A stretch of 64,000 nt of DNA from Sphingobium sp. EM0848 (GTDB taxonomy: Bacteria; Pseudomonadota; Alphaproteobacteria; Sphingomonadales; Sphingomonadaceae), in the NCBI RefSeq assembly GCF_013375555.1, contig NZ_JABXWB010000001.1, forward strand, positions 2,604,001-2,668,000, written 5' to 3'. The number at the start of each line of letters is the position of its first letter. Within the stretch, counting starts at the first letter, position 1. Positions 43,107 to 51,416 of the stretch are shown here, in pieces. A program made the translations under genes and the position numbers. The notes beneath the pieces were generated by a model, which had not been told where the DNA came from, ran no database searches, and worked only from the letters and a program-made list of their open reading frames with translations.

Positions 43107-43135
43107 CCTATAGCGGCGGCTTTCGCGCATGGCAA
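43107..43135 (-). promoter_or_regulatory. Promoter of tRNA-Ser
   Basis: Minus strand TTGCCA, 17 bases, TATAGG, about 45 bases before the tRNA. The remaining gap to eipA (43136-43291) shows no gene. Confidence 0.55.
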
Positions 43136-43291
43136 CGGTCCTTGATCATGAAATTTTGCGGCTTTTCGCGAAAAAGGATTCGGACTGGCGCGGAATCGAC
43201 TCGGGTCGCCGTTCGTTCATTGTCGTTTCAGCTTGTTGCCCGATAATCTGGGGGATCATTTGAGTAGCGGGCCTTTTCGGGAGTATCGGGC

Positions 43292-44104
43292 ATGATCGGG
43301 ATATTGGGGCGGGTATCCAGCCGCGTGGCGCGGGCCGGCGCGCTGGCGGCTGCGCTGGCCGGGATGACGCTGGCGCCGGTCGCGGCGCAGGCGCAGGTGC
43401 GCACGGTCGATCCCAACGCGGCCATCGATTCCGACCTGGCGCCCCCGCCGCAGCAAGGCAGCGCACCGACCGAGCCGGGCGTCGACCACAGCGTCCAGCC
43501 GGGCACAAGCTATCCGGCGGACAATGGCGCGGCATCGAACGCCGCGCCCTCCGGTGCGGGAGCCACGGCCACCGGCGCGCCGGTGACGGCCAGTTCGCCG
43601 CCCGCCGCGATTACGCCCAGCGATTCCTACCAGCAGGACGACCTGATCGGCGCAGCCGAGGGCGTGTTCGGCAAGGGCGCGGAAGGCCTGGCCGGAATCA
43701 TCGAGAAAATCCTGAAGGATCAGGGCCGTCCCAACGCCTATATTGCGGGACGCGAAGCGTCGGGCGCGTTCGTCGTCGGACTGCGCTATGGGTCGGGCAC
43801 GCTCAACCACAAGATCGAAGGCAAGCGCGAGGTCTACTGGACCGGCCCGTCCATCGGCTTCGACGTTGGCGGCAATGCGGCCAATACCTTCGTGCTGGTC
43901 TATAATCTCTACGACACGCAGGACCTTTATCACCGCTTCCCGGCCGCGGAGGGCACCGCCTATCTGGTGGGCGGCTTCACCGCCAGCTATCTGCGCTGGG
44001 GCAGCGTGGTGCTGATCCCGATCCGGCTGGGCGTCGGCTATCGGCTGGGCGTCAATGCCGGTTACATGAAGTTCACCGAAAAGCGGAACTGGCTCCCCTT
44101 CTGA
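43292..44104 (+). CDS. eipA: Envelope integrity protein EipA-like (DUF1134)
   Basis: 270 residues. Signal peptide about 1-35 (GALAAALAGMTLAPVAAQA), then a low-complexity Pro/Ala/Gly-rich region (about 40-110), then a conserved DUF1134 domain (about 115-268) with GVFGKGAEGLAGIIEKILKDQG, NAYIAGREASGAFVVGLRYGSG, GKREVYWTGPSIGFDVGGNAANTF and a C-terminal GVGYRLGVNAGYMKFTEKRNWLPF. In Brucella a protein of this domain (EipA) is periplasmic and supports cell-envelope stability. Probably the same role here. It converges on dinB with six bases between the stops. The disordered linker is longer than I would expect. Confidence 0.85.
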   Translation: MIGILGRVSSRVARAGALAAALAGMTLAPVAAQAQVRTVDPNAAIDSDLAPPPQQGSAPTEPGVDHSVQPGTSYPADNGAASNAAPSGAGATATGAPVTASSPPAAITPSDSYQQDDLIGAAEGVFGKGAEGLAGIIEKILKDQGRPNAYIAGREASGAFVVGLRYGSGTLNHKIEGKREVYWTGPSIGFDVGGNAANTFVLVYNLYDTQDLYHRFPAAEGTAYLVGGFTASYLRWGSVVLIPIRLGVGYRLGVNAGYMKFTEKRNWLPF

Positions 44105-44110
44105 GCGCCG

Positions 44111-45193
44111 TCAGAGGGAGAGGCTGAGCTGCTCGCCAGCCTCTCCCTCCGGCTCCTCATGGTCCAGATTATGGACCCCCAATCCCAACAGCCGGGCGCC
44201 CATGCGCAGCGGCAGTTGCGCCCGGAGCAGCCCGCGCCCGGTTTCCGCCAGCAGATCAGGTGAGCGGACGGACGCAGCAAAGCTTTTCGACCGGGTGATG
44301 ATGCGGAAATCCGCGAACTTGATCTTGAGAACGACGGTCCGGCCATAGGCACCGCTCTTTTCGATCCGCCCCCAGAGATTGTCGGCAATCCGGTCTATTT
44401 CCGTCATCAGCACGTCTTCGGTGAGGAGATCGTCGAAGAAAGTGTCCTCGACGCTCACCGATTTGCGTTCCTGCCGCTCATGGACCGGGCGATCATCCTC
44501 GCCGCGTGAGGCCCGATAATAGAATAGCGCGGCGCTGCCGAAATGCTGCTGAAGGAAGGCCAGTTCCCTCGCCCGCAGGTCCGCGCCCGTCTCTATGCCC
44601 AGCGCCTGCATCCGCTTCGCCGTCACCGGCCCGACGCCATGGATACGACGCACCGGCATCTTCGCGATGAAGGCCGCCCCCTCCTCCGGCCGCACGACGC
44701 AGATGCCATCGGGCTTGTTCTGGTCGGACGCAAGCTTGGCGATCAGCTTGTTGTAGGACACGCCCGCCGATGCGGTGAGGCCCGTTTCCTCGCGGATCAG
44801 GCGGCGGATTTCCTCGGCAATGCGAGTGGCGGACGCCAGGCCCGGCTTGTTCATCGTGACGTCGAGATAGGCTTCGTCGAGCGACAGCGGCTGGATGATG
44901 TCGGTGAAGCGCGCGAAAATCTCCCGCACCTGCGCGGACACCGTGCGATAAACCTCGAAACGCGGACGGACGAACAGCAGATCGGGGCAAAGCCGCCGCG
45001 CCCGCGCCCCCGGCATGGCGGAGCGCACGCCGAATTTCCGCGCTTCATAGCTGGCGGTCGCGACCACGCCGCGCGGCCCGCCACCGCCCACGGCCAGCGC
45101 CTTGCCCCGCAGCGAGGGATCGTCGCGCTGCTCGACCGACGCATAAAAGGCATCCATGTCGATATGGATGATCTTGCGCGGAGGGGCTTCCAT
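44111..45193 (-). CDS. dinB: DNA polymerase IV
   Basis: 360 residues. Y-family translesion polymerase. Catalytic acids Asp12 in HIDMDAFYASVEQ and Asp106/Glu107 in PLSLDEAYLD are intact; steric-gate Phe16 and Tyr17 are in place, GVVATASYEARKFGVRSAMP is the fingers region, and KLIAKLASDQNKPDG with the HhH thumb (IHGVGPVTAKRMQALGI) follow. The little-finger domain carries KSVSVEDTF. The last residues QLSLSL form a beta-clamp-binding motif. No LexA box is evident by eye in the short upstream gap. Typical size and fully functional by sequence. Confidence 0.95.
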   Translation of the reverse strand: MEAPPRKIIHIDMDAFYASVEQRDDPSLRGKALAVGGGGPRGVVATASYEARKFGVRSAMPGARARRLCPDLLFVRPRFEVYRTVSAQVREIFARFTDIIQPLSLDEAYLDVTMNKPGLASATRIAEEIRRLIREETGLTASAGVSYNKLIAKLASDQNKPDGICVVRPEEGAAFIAKMPVRRIHGVGPVTAKRMQALGIETGADLRARELAFLQQHFGSAALFYYRASRGEDDRPVHERQERKSVSVEDTFFDDLLTEDVLMTEIDRIADNLWGRIEKSGAYGRTVVLKIKFADFRIITRSKSFAASVRSPDLLAETGRGLLRAQLPLRMGARLLGLGVHNLDHEEPEGEAGEQLSLSL

Positions 45194-45256
45194 GGCCCCG
45201 GCTTATGCCACAGGGCCGAACAGAAGGGAAAGGCCGGGACGGTTAAGCGCGCAGGC

Positions 45257-45781
45257 TCATTTCTTGTCCTTGAGCGACAGCAACGCGGCGAAGGGGCTGG
45301 CCTGTTCCTCGGTCAGCACCCCCGCTTCGCGCAACACGCCGTCGGCTTCGGGAGAGCGCGGATAGGGCGTCATGGCCAGCGCCACCGTCTCCGCCACCGC
45401 CTCGCCCATGTCGATGACCAGACCGTCAAAGCCGATGGTGTCGCAATCCTCGGCATCCAGTTCCAGTTCGTCGGCTTCGGGCGCTTCCGTGCCTTCCTTG
45501 ACGAAGCGGAGGAGGAAATCGGTATCGACCGTCTCCGGCACCGCGACGCCGGTCGCCACGCAGGGCTGCGCCAGCGCGGCACGAACCCGGCCATGGGCGA
45601 AGATCGCGCCATTTTCCTCTTTCAGCGCATAGTCCGCTTCCAGCCGGTCGAGGGCGAGAAGATGGAATCGCTTCGCCAGCGCCTCGCGCTCGGCGGCATC
45701 GGCGGTGATCGTCACCGGCTGCGCATGGCGGGCGAGCTGGTCGACCCGCACGGGCCGCGAAAATTCAGGGTTGCTGTTCAT
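45257..45781 (-). CDS. DUF177/YceD-family protein
   Basis: 174 residues from MNSNPEFSR; its start overlaps the stop of the bc1-chaperone gene by four bases. The DUF177 domain is seen in RVDQL, the RLEADYALKEENGAIFAHGRVRAALAQPCVATG core and the late acidic part DTIGFDGLVIDMGEAVAETVALAMTPYPRSP. Bacterial YceD is linked to 23S rRNA accumulation and is usually next to rpmF; here rpmF is not adjacent and the partner is the ubiquinol-cytochrome c chaperone, the usual alphaproteobacterial arrangement. The zinc-type CxxC pair of some YceD proteins is absent. Function in this lineage unknown. Confidence 0.85.
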   Translation of the reverse strand: MNSNPEFSRPVRVDQLARHAQPVTITADAAEREALAKRFHLLALDRLEADYALKEENGAIFAHGRVRAALAQPCVATGVAVPETVDTDFLLRFVKEGTEAPEADELELDAEDCDTIGFDGLVIDMGEAVAETVALAMTPYPRSPEADGVLREAGVLTEEQASPFAALLSLKDKK

Positions 45782-46293
45782 CCAAGGTCTCCAGCCATCA
45801 GCGCATCGCGGCTGAGGCAACCCAGCCGCACCCATCGCGCGCGCAAATGCGATTCGACATGGGCCAGTGCGTCGGCAGGCGGCGTCTGCCCGCGATAGAG
45901 ATTGCGTGTCAACGCCCCGGAAAAATCCTCTTCGCCCGACAGCGCCGCGCGATAGGCCGAAAGACGGCCACCCAATGCGCTCACCATCCGGCCGATATGC
46001 TTGCCGACGACGACATCGCCAATCCCCTCCTGCCGCAACTGGCCGTCCATGTCGTCGACGAACAATTCGGTCAGCCACACGCTTTCCTGCGCTGCACCGA
46101 GCGCTTCCAGCCGCATCAGCACCTGCGCCAAGATCGCGACGATCATGTCGAACCGGCCGTCGATGCTGTCGGGAACCTGCCCTTGCACATACCAATGGGG
46201 CTGGCGTCCCTCCGCGACGACGGCGTTGTAGAGGGGGCGCATCGCGTCCTTCGGGTCGCTTTGCGCGAACAGACGCTGGAAGATGCTCGGCAT
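45778..46293 (-). CDS. Ubiquinol-cytochrome c chaperone family protein (CBP3/UQCC1-like)
   Basis: 171 residues from MPSIFQRLF. Matches the Ubiq_cyt_C_chap domain: PLYNAVVAEGRQPHWYVQGQVPDSIDGRFDM, then the LVL-type helix MIVAILAQVLMRLEALG, the acidic patch TELFVDDMDGQLRQEGIGDVVVGKHI and AYRAALSG near the middle. In mitochondria Cbp3 helps assemble cytochrome b in the bc1 complex; the bacterial proteins share the fold and probably the role. It is divergent from the BamE-like lipoprotein gene 141 bases away, and coupled to DUF177 by overlap. Confidence 0.88.
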   Translation of the reverse strand: MPSIFQRLFAQSDPKDAMRPLYNAVVAEGRQPHWYVQGQVPDSIDGRFDMIVAILAQVLMRLEALGAAQESVWLTELFVDDMDGQLRQEGIGDVVVGKHIGRMVSALGGRLSAYRAALSGEEDFSGALTRNLYRGQTPPADALAHVESHLRARWVRLGCLSRDALMAGDLG

Positions 46294-46434
46294 GACGAAA
46301 CTGTTTCCTGGCTGAACCGAAAGGCGGCCCCTTGCCGAGGCCCCTGCATTTCCATATTGATCGCCCAGCCGCCCGATGCAATGGCGGCTTTGTTTTTCGG
46401 CAAGGTCCGGGGTCGCCCCCCGCAGGAGAAGTTC

Positions 46435-46950
46435 ATGCGCCAGTTCAGCCGCCAATCCCGCAGCGGGCGGATCTTGCTTGCGGCAGGCCTTTGCGCACTG
46501 CTGCTCGGCGCGTCGGGCTGCACCCGCATCCGCACCCATCAGGGCTATCAGGTCGACAAGCTGCTGGTCGATTCGGTCCAGCCGGGCATCGACAACCGCG
46601 CGTCGGTGGAAGGGACGCTGGGCCGCCCGAGCTTCGCCGCGCAGTTCGGCGATCAGGACTGGTATTATGTGTCGCGCGACATGCGGTCGCTGGCCTTTTC
46701 CAATCCCAAGCCGGTGGGACAGACGATCCTGCATGTGCGTTTCGACACAGCGGGCAATGTCGTCGCCGTGGACCGCATGGGGATGGAGCAGATTGCCCAT
46801 ATCTCGCCTTCGGGCGACAAGACCCCGACCCTGGGTCGCCATCGCAGCCTGTTCGACGAAATCTTCGGCAATATCGGCGCGGTCGGCGCCGGTGGCATGG
46901 GCGGCGGCGGCGGTGGCAGCAACACCGGCGGCGGGCCGAACGGCAGTTAA
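46435..46950 (+). CDS. bamE: Outer-membrane assembly lipoprotein, BamE/SmpA/OmlA family
   Basis: 171 residues from ATG 46435. Lipoprotein signal with lipobox LGASGC, lipidated Cys29. The SmpA/OmlA domain (about 30-125) has DKLLVDSVQPGIDNRASVEGTLGRPSF, DQDWYYVSRDMR and ILHVRFDTAGNVVAVDRMG, as in BamE, the small accessory subunit of the BAM complex that inserts outer-membrane proteins. The tail is Gly-rich (GAGGMGGGGGGSNTGGG) and probably disordered, an addition seen in sphingomonads. The stop overlaps the epimerase stop on the other strand by four bases. Confidence 0.9.
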   Translation: MRQFSRQSRSGRILLAAGLCALLLGASGCTRIRTHQGYQVDKLLVDSVQPGIDNRASVEGTLGRPSFAAQFGDQDWYYVSRDMRSLAFSNPKPVGQTILHVRFDTAGNVVAVDRMGMEQIAHISPSGDKTPTLGRHRSLFDEIFGNIGAVGAGGMGGGGGGSNTGGGPNGS

Positions 46951-47834
46951 ATTGACGGGCTGATCTTCAGCCCGACCGATATGCCGCGAAGACCATCGAC
47001 CAGGGACGTCGGGCGGTAGCCCAAGGCGCGCAGGCGATCGATATTGAGCGCGGGGAAGCCCCAATCCTCGTTATCAGCCACTTCATGGGTGATCGCCGCG
47101 CCTGTTCGTTCGGCCAGAAAATGCGCCAGCGCGGCTATGGTCGTGCGCGTGCCGCTGCCAACATTGAAGGGGCCGCTTTCCTCGCTATCGAGCAGAAGCA
47201 GCATTGCCTGCACCACATCCTTGACCGGAACGAGGTCCGATCCGAACCGCCCCTCGCCCTGCACTCGGATGATGCCGCCTGCCGCAGCCCGCATCATGGC
47301 GCCCAGTGCGCCACTCCGCTGGCCCGGCCCATAGACCGAGCCGAGCCTTAGGGTCTGAAGCATCAGCCCCGCCGCCCGACAGCGTTCCGTCGCATAGATT
47401 TCCTGCATGATCTTCGACCCCAGATAATAGCCCCGGCTGCGCGGAAAGAGCGGCGCGGACTCATCCGGCGGATTGGTGGCGGGGGCATAGGCATTGGCGC
47501 TGCTCGTCTGCATGATCCGGCCGGCCCCGTCGCGGACCGCCGCCTCCACCAGCCGCAATGTGCCGAGCGCGTTGACCTGCCAGCATCGCGCCGCTTCGGC
47601 CGGGTCCTGATGGTCGGCCGGAATATGCGCCGCCAGATGGATGAGCGCGTGACAGCCCTTCAGATCAGGCGATCCGATGTCCGATGCCGACAGATCGAGG
47701 AAGCACCACTCATCCTCTCCCACCGGGCATTGCCGGGAAAGATGACGGATGCGATAGCCGCTTCGGCGCGCAGCCTCCGCGAAAGCGCGACCGATGAAAC
47801 CCGAACCGCCGGTCAGGGCCAACAGCGGCCTCAC
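46947..47834 (-). CDS. NAD-dependent epimerase/dehydratase
   Basis: 295 residues from a GTG overlapping the ATP-grasp stop (GTGA). Extended SDR: LLALTGGSGFIGRAFAEAARRSG (Gly-x2-Gly-x2-Gly, about 5-27), ALIHLAAHIPA, and the catalytic Ser-Tyr-Lys set in TSSANAYAP, RGYYLGSKIMQE (Tyr-x3-Lys). QTLRLGSVYGPGQ completes the pattern. It should oxidise, epimerise or dehydrate a nucleotide sugar. Cotranscribed behind an ATP-grasp ligase and a broken phosphoesterase, so this may be the end of a capsule- or glycan-modifying operon. Confidence 0.87.
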   Translation of the reverse strand: MRPLLALTGGSGFIGRAFAEAARRSGYRIRHLSRQCPVGEDEWCFLDLSASDIGSPDLKGCHALIHLAAHIPADHQDPAEAARCWQVNALGTLRLVEAAVRDGAGRIMQTSSANAYAPATNPPDESAPLFPRSRGYYLGSKIMQEIYATERCRAAGLMLQTLRLGSVYGPGQRSGALGAMMRAAAGGIIRVQGEGRFGSDLVPVKDVVQAMLLLLDSEESGPFNVGSGTRTTIAALAHFLAERTGAAITHEVADNEDWGFPALNIDRLRALGYRPTSLVDGLRGISVGLKISPSI

Positions 47835-48814
47835 CGCACTGCGTCGATCCGGTCCCGCGGCACGAACATCTCGTCCAGAAGGCGCAGGATGACGCCGGAC
47901 CGGACCGGCGGCTGGACGATCGGTGTACCGTAGAGCAGCTTGCGCACGCACATTTCGACCTCGTTGAAGCCCGCCATGGCGCGCAACGGAGTCGTGCCGG
48001 AAAAGCGGGCGTTGATCTCGAACACGCGCGGAATGCCCCTGTCGTCCAGCCGGAACTGGAAATTGGCCGGGCCATAGGGTTGCAGCGCCTCGCCAAGCGT
48101 GCGGACCTGCTCGTTCAGTTCGGGATAGTCGCCGGTATAGGCGCGATAGGTGTTTCCATCACGCAGGTCGCGGCGCATGACGACGGACGCCTGCACCATA
48201 CCGTCGAAGACCAATGCACTGGCGGTATATTCGCACTCGGGATTGCCGACGCACTCCTGCACCACCAGCCCGATGCGCCCTTCCAGCGCCTGCGCCAGTT
48301 CGGCCCGGTCGCGGACCAGCGACACGCCGACCGAGCGCGCGCCGATGCGGGGCTTCACGATCAGCGGGAAGCCGACGCATTCGACCAGCGCCTCCACCGC
48401 GTCCCTATCCTCCGCGCAGGCGGAAGCCGGATGCGGCAGGCCGACGCTCTCGAAAAAGCGGGCGGTTTCCAGCTTGTCGTCGGCAATGGCGACGACGCGC
48501 GGATCGCTGACCAGCACATGGGTGCGGAACAGCGCTTCGAGCCGGTGACGCTCGGCGGCGAAATAGGACAGTTCGACATCGGTGCCGACCAGCACGACAT
48601 CGGGCCGCTCCCGGTCGAGCAGTTCGTGGATGCGGTCGCCAAAGGCCGGATCGGCGGCAAAGGGCAACCGGTAAGCCGTATCGGCCCAATAAAGGCCCGA
48701 GGACAGCGGATTGGGGTCCGCCGCGATCAGGGTGCAGTCCAGCGTCGATTGCCGCAGCGATTTGATGATGCCCTGCCCCAGCACCGCCCCTGCTCCCGTG
48801 ACGAGAATCTTCAT
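47831..48814 (-). CDS. ATP-grasp ligase (carbamoyl-phosphate-synthase-large-subunit-like)
   Basis: 327 residues. A Rossmann-like pre-ATP-grasp domain opens with [36 protein letters not shown] and ends at about 110; the ATP-grasp fold follows with [19 protein letters not shown] (Lys of ATP binding), [21 protein letters not shown] and the Mg site [12 protein letters not shown] (Glu-x-Asn-x-Arg). It should activate a carboxylate with ATP and join it to an amine or thiol. These stand-alone CarB-like ligases occur in surface glycan and natural product loci; the acceptor is unknown. It overlaps both neighbours (ATGA with the phosphoesterase stop, GTGA with the epimerase). Confidence 0.85.
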   Translation of the reverse strand: MKILVTGAGAVLGQGIIKSLRQSTLDCTLIAADPNPLSSGLYWADTAYRLPFAADPAFGDRIHELLDRERPDVVLVGTDVELSYFAAERHRLEALFRTHVLVSDPRVVAIADDKLETARFFESVGLPHPASACAEDRDAVEALVECVGFPLIVKPRIGARSVGVSLVRDRAELAQALEGRIGLVVQECVGNPECEYTASALVFDGMVQASVVMRRDLRDGNTYRAYTGDYPELNEQVRTLGEALQPYGPANFQFRLDDRGIPRVFEINARFSGTTPLRAMAGFNEVEMCVRKLLYGTPIVQPPVRSGVILRLLDEMFVPRDRIDAVR

Positions 48815-49227
48815 GCGAAATAGCCGCAGAGCCGCTCCTGCGTGGCGGCGGAAAGCGTGGTGGCGCGGATGGCGTGCATCTGATCCTCCGGGTCGAAGTC
48901 AATGTCGCGGGATTCGATGGTCACAATATCTCCCCTGATTTCGATCATCGCCCATTTCGGCGTCCGGGCCCGGTCGTCGCGGGGCTGGCCGAGCGAACCG
49001 AGGGTGAAGATGGTGGCGGCGGCGCAGTCATAACGACGATGCCGGTGGACATGGCCGAACAGGCCATAGAGGAAGCCCCGCGCCGCAACCGTCTCGGCCG
49101 CCTCTTCCGCCTCTTCCGCCTCTTCCGCCGAGCGGATGTACCGCCAGTCGCCATAGGCGAAGGGATTGGCATGGGCGACGAACAGCGGACCCATCCACCA
49201 GCTTTCCTGCCAGTCGAACGCGCTCAT
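48811..49227 (-). pseudogene. Metallophosphoesterase, C-terminal half only
   Basis: About 138 residues from the ATG at 49227 ([10 protein letters not shown]) to the stop at 48811. The kept part has [13 protein letters not shown] and GLFGHVHRH, the last metal ligand motif, and a C-terminal beta-sheet. The N-terminal half with Asp-x-His, GD and GNHD metal ligands is absent; beyond about 49230 the sequence belongs to an RTX gene on the other strand. Without those ligands the protein is unlikely to be active. It contains an AEE triplet repeat from a 9-bp tandem. Still translationally coupled to the ATP-grasp gene. Confidence 0.7.
49101..49127. repeat. 9-bp tandem repeat, three copies
   Basis: CCTCTTCCG three times in a row inside the phosphoesterase remnant; adds an Ala-Glu-Glu run to the product. 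A length-variable site. Confidence 0.75.
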
Positions 49228-49242
49228 GCTGCCCGCCGGGAT

Positions 49243-50007
49243 ATGGGCGGCGGCACCGACGCGGACGGCATGTCCGGCGGCGACGGCGGCGACACCTGTA
49301 TCGTCGACAGCTGGTCCGACGACGGCAACAGCGCCAATGACGATCTGATCTTCGAACTGGCGGGCGGAGGCGCCGATCTGGTCAACGCCTCGGTCAGCTA
49401 CCGGCTTGCCGCGGAGATCGAGAAGCTGACCCTGACCGGCATCGGCAATATCGACGGCACCGGCAATGATCTGGCCAACAGCATCACCGGCAACGGCGGC
49501 AATAACGGCCTGTGGGGAGGCGCCGGCAACGACACCCTGTTGGGCAATGCCGGCGACGACCGGCTCTATGGCGAGGATGGGCAGGACAGTCTGGACGGCG
49601 GCGCGGGCAACGACATATTGATCGGCGGCGCGGGCAAGGACATGCTGACCGGCGGGACAGAGGCGGATGTGTTCGTCTTCAATCGGGGCGATACGACGCT
49701 CAACACGGCAAGCTATGACCGGATCACCGACTTCAGGGCCGGCGAAGGCGACCGCATCGACCTCGACTTCCTGAACGGCAGCCCGCCCGCCGCCGACTAT
49801 GCCGAAAAGACGATCGCCACCAATAATTTCTCCGACGCGCTGGCCGCCGCCAACACGACCGCCGGAGTCAATCATGTGGCCTTCATCGCGGGGACCATCG
49901 ACGGCTGGGTCTTCTACGACGCCAATGGCGACGGCGCTTTCGAACAAAGCGTGCTGCTGCTCGGCATCAACAGCCTGGCCGGGGTGGATTCGACCAGCTT
50001 CTTCTGA
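49243..50007 (+). pseudogene. RTX (hemolysin-type calcium-binding) protein, C-terminal part only
   Basis: 254 residues if started at ATG 49243, though no ribosome-binding site is evident. Starts within Gly/Asp-rich sequence and has a type of linker ([21 protein letters not shown]) found before RTX blocks, then about five nonapeptide repeats of GGxGxDx(L/I)x type ([41 protein letters not shown]), then a peptidase_M10-type C-terminal domain ([17 protein letters not shown]) that serves as a type I secretion signal. The N-terminal effector or enzymatic domain is missing. Both this gene and the phosphoesterase lose their 5' halves at the same joint near 49230-49260, head-to-head. Confidence 0.75.
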
Positions 50008-50039
50008 AAGGGGAGCCGGGGCTCTGCCCCGGCGTCCGC

Positions 50040-50552
50040 TCAGCTGAGATGGGCGAACTCACCATAGCCGCCCTGGAAGAACAGCAGCGGCTTGCCCGGC
50101 GTCTCGACCTCCAGCGCCATCACGCGGCCCAGAACGATATAATGATCGCCCGCCTCATGCACGGCTTCGAGCTGGCAGTCGATCCAGGCCACCACCCCAT
50201 CCAGAATCGGGGATCCGTTGGCCGAAACGCGATGCGTCACGCCCGCGAACTTGTCCTCCGCACCCTTGACCGAGAATTGCTGGCAGAGCGGCTTCTGATC
50301 GCTGGCCAGGATGTTGACGCAGAACTTGCCCGCGCTCTCGATCAGCGGCCAGCTTTGCGAGCTTTTCGCCGGGAAGAAGGCGACCAGCGGCGGATCGAGC
50401 GAGACGGAGGTGAAGGACCCCACCACCATGCCGGTCGGCGCCTTGTCCGCCTCCGCCGCGGTCACCACGCAAACGCCGGTCGGATAATGACCAAGAACGC
50501 GGCGGAAAGTGGCGCCGTCAAATGCTACCGAATCTGTGCCTGAAATCGTCAT
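50040..50552 (-). CDS. Flavin reductase family protein (HpaC-like FMN-binding split barrel)
   Basis: 170 residues from MTISGTDSV; an upstream ATG would add 19 Arg/Lys-rich residues encoded by the promoter repeats. Split-barrel flavin reductase: FRRVLGHYPTGVCVVTA, PTGMVVGSFTSVSLDPPLVAFFPAKSSQSW (FMN/NADH site), FCVNILASDQKPLCQQFS, and the C-terminal HYIVLGRVMALE ... PLLFFQGGYG. Usually supplies reduced flavin to a partner monooxygenase. Its gene is divergent from the F420 synthesis operon with 105 bases between the starts, so the two probably share control. Binding of F420 rather than FMN is possible but not visible. Confidence 0.87.
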   Translation of the reverse strand: MTISGTDSVAFDGATFRRVLGHYPTGVCVVTAAEADKAPTGMVVGSFTSVSLDPPLVAFFPAKSSQSWPLIESAGKFCVNILASDQKPLCQQFSVKGAEDKFAGVTHRVSANGSPILDGVVAWIDCQLEAVHEAGDHYIVLGRVMALEVETPGKPLLFFQGGYGEFAHLS

Positions 50553-50560
50553 CTTCTCTG

Positions 50561-50594
50561 CTCTTCTCGACTTTCTGTCTTCTCTTCTCGACTT
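50561..50594. promoter_or_regulatory. Two 13-bp direct repeats 21 bp apart, candidate operator
   Basis: CTCTTCTCGACTT occurs at 50561-50573 and 50582-50594, two helix turns apart, in the gap between the divergent flavin reductase and cofE genes. The regular period suggests binding of a protein dimer or tandem monomers. Confidence 0.5.
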
Positions 50595-50657
50595 GGCGCG
50601 GCTTGGCAAGCAAAAGCCGATGCTACCGTAAATGACACAGGCACGTTAAGGCACGGC

Positions 50658-51416
50658 ATGATTGCGATTCATCCGCTCTTCGATCTTCCCGAAATCCGCG
50701 CGGGCGACGATCTCGCCGCGCTGCTGCGCGAAAGCCTGACGGCGGCGGGCCTGTGGCCGCTGAAGCCCGGCGACGTACTGGTGGTGACGCAGAAGATTCT
50801 GTCCAAGGCGGAGGGGCGGATGATCGACCTCTCCACCATTGAGCCGGGCGAGGAGGCGATATCCCTCGCGGCCACCACGCACAAGGACGCCCGACTGGTC
50901 GAACTGGTGCTGCGCGAAAGCAGCGCCGTGGTACGGGCCGTGCCCCATGTGCTGATCACCCGTCATCGGTTGGGTCATGTGATGGCGAACAGCGGCATAG
51001 ACCGGTCGAATATCGGGCCGGGCGAGGCGGAGCGCGCCCTGCTGCTGCCGGTCGATCCGGACGGGTCGGCGCGGGGCCTGCTGGATGCGCTGGCCGGGCC
51101 GGATGCTGCGGGAATCGGGATCGTGATTTCGGACAGTTTCGGGCGGCCCTGGCGCCATGGCGTGGTGGGCGTCGCTATCGGCGCGGCGGGGCTGCCGGCG
51201 CTGGTCGACCGGCGGGGTGAGGAGGATCGCGACGGACGACGACTGGAAGTCACCCAGATCGCGCTGGCCGACCAGATCGCCACCGCCGCGACGCTGGTGA
51301 CGGGCGAAGGCGCGGAAAGCGTGCCCGCCGCGCTGATCCGGGGCCTGTCGCTGCCCGAAGGCGAAAATGGCGCGGGCGCGCTGGTCCGCCCGCTGGAAGA
51401 GGATCTGTTCCGGTGA
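50658..51416 (+). CDS. cofE: Coenzyme F420-0:L-glutamate ligase
   Basis: 252 residues, CofE domain only, without the nitroreductase-like C-terminal domain of actinobacterial FbiB. Adds glutamate(s) to F420-0 with GTP. Landmarks: DVLVVTQKILSKAEGRMIDLS (about 39-59), the RESSAVVRAVPHVLITRHRLGHVMANSGIDRSN segment with the metal/GTP region, ISDSFGRPWRHGVVGVAIGAAG (Asp-Ser-Phe-Gly-Arg-Pro-Trp-Arg) and the late DQIATAA region. First of three tightly packed genes: cofD starts within its stop (GTGA). It marks the cell as an F420 producer if FO synthase is present elsewhere. Confidence 0.92.
   Translation: MIAIHPLFDLPEIRAGDDLAALLRESLTAAGLWPLKPGDVLVVTQKILSKAEGRMIDLSTIEPGEEAISLAATTHKDARLVELVLRESSAVVRAVPHVLITRHRLGHVMANSGIDRSNIGPGEAERALLLPVDPDGSARGLLDALAGPDAAGIGIVISDSFGRPWRHGVVGVAIGAAGLPALVDRRGEEDRDGRRLEVTQIALADQIATAATLVTGEGAESVPAALIRGLSLPEGENGAGALVRPLEEDLFR

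Noticed and set aside
48874..49242. 5' extension of the RTX reading frame
   Set aside because: It is antisense to the phosphoesterase remnant and has no RTX-like composition; open only because of high GC.
49228..49947. 5' extension of the phosphoesterase reading frame
   Set aside because: Antisense to the RTX remnant; the Asp-x-His and GNHD metal motifs expected there are absent.
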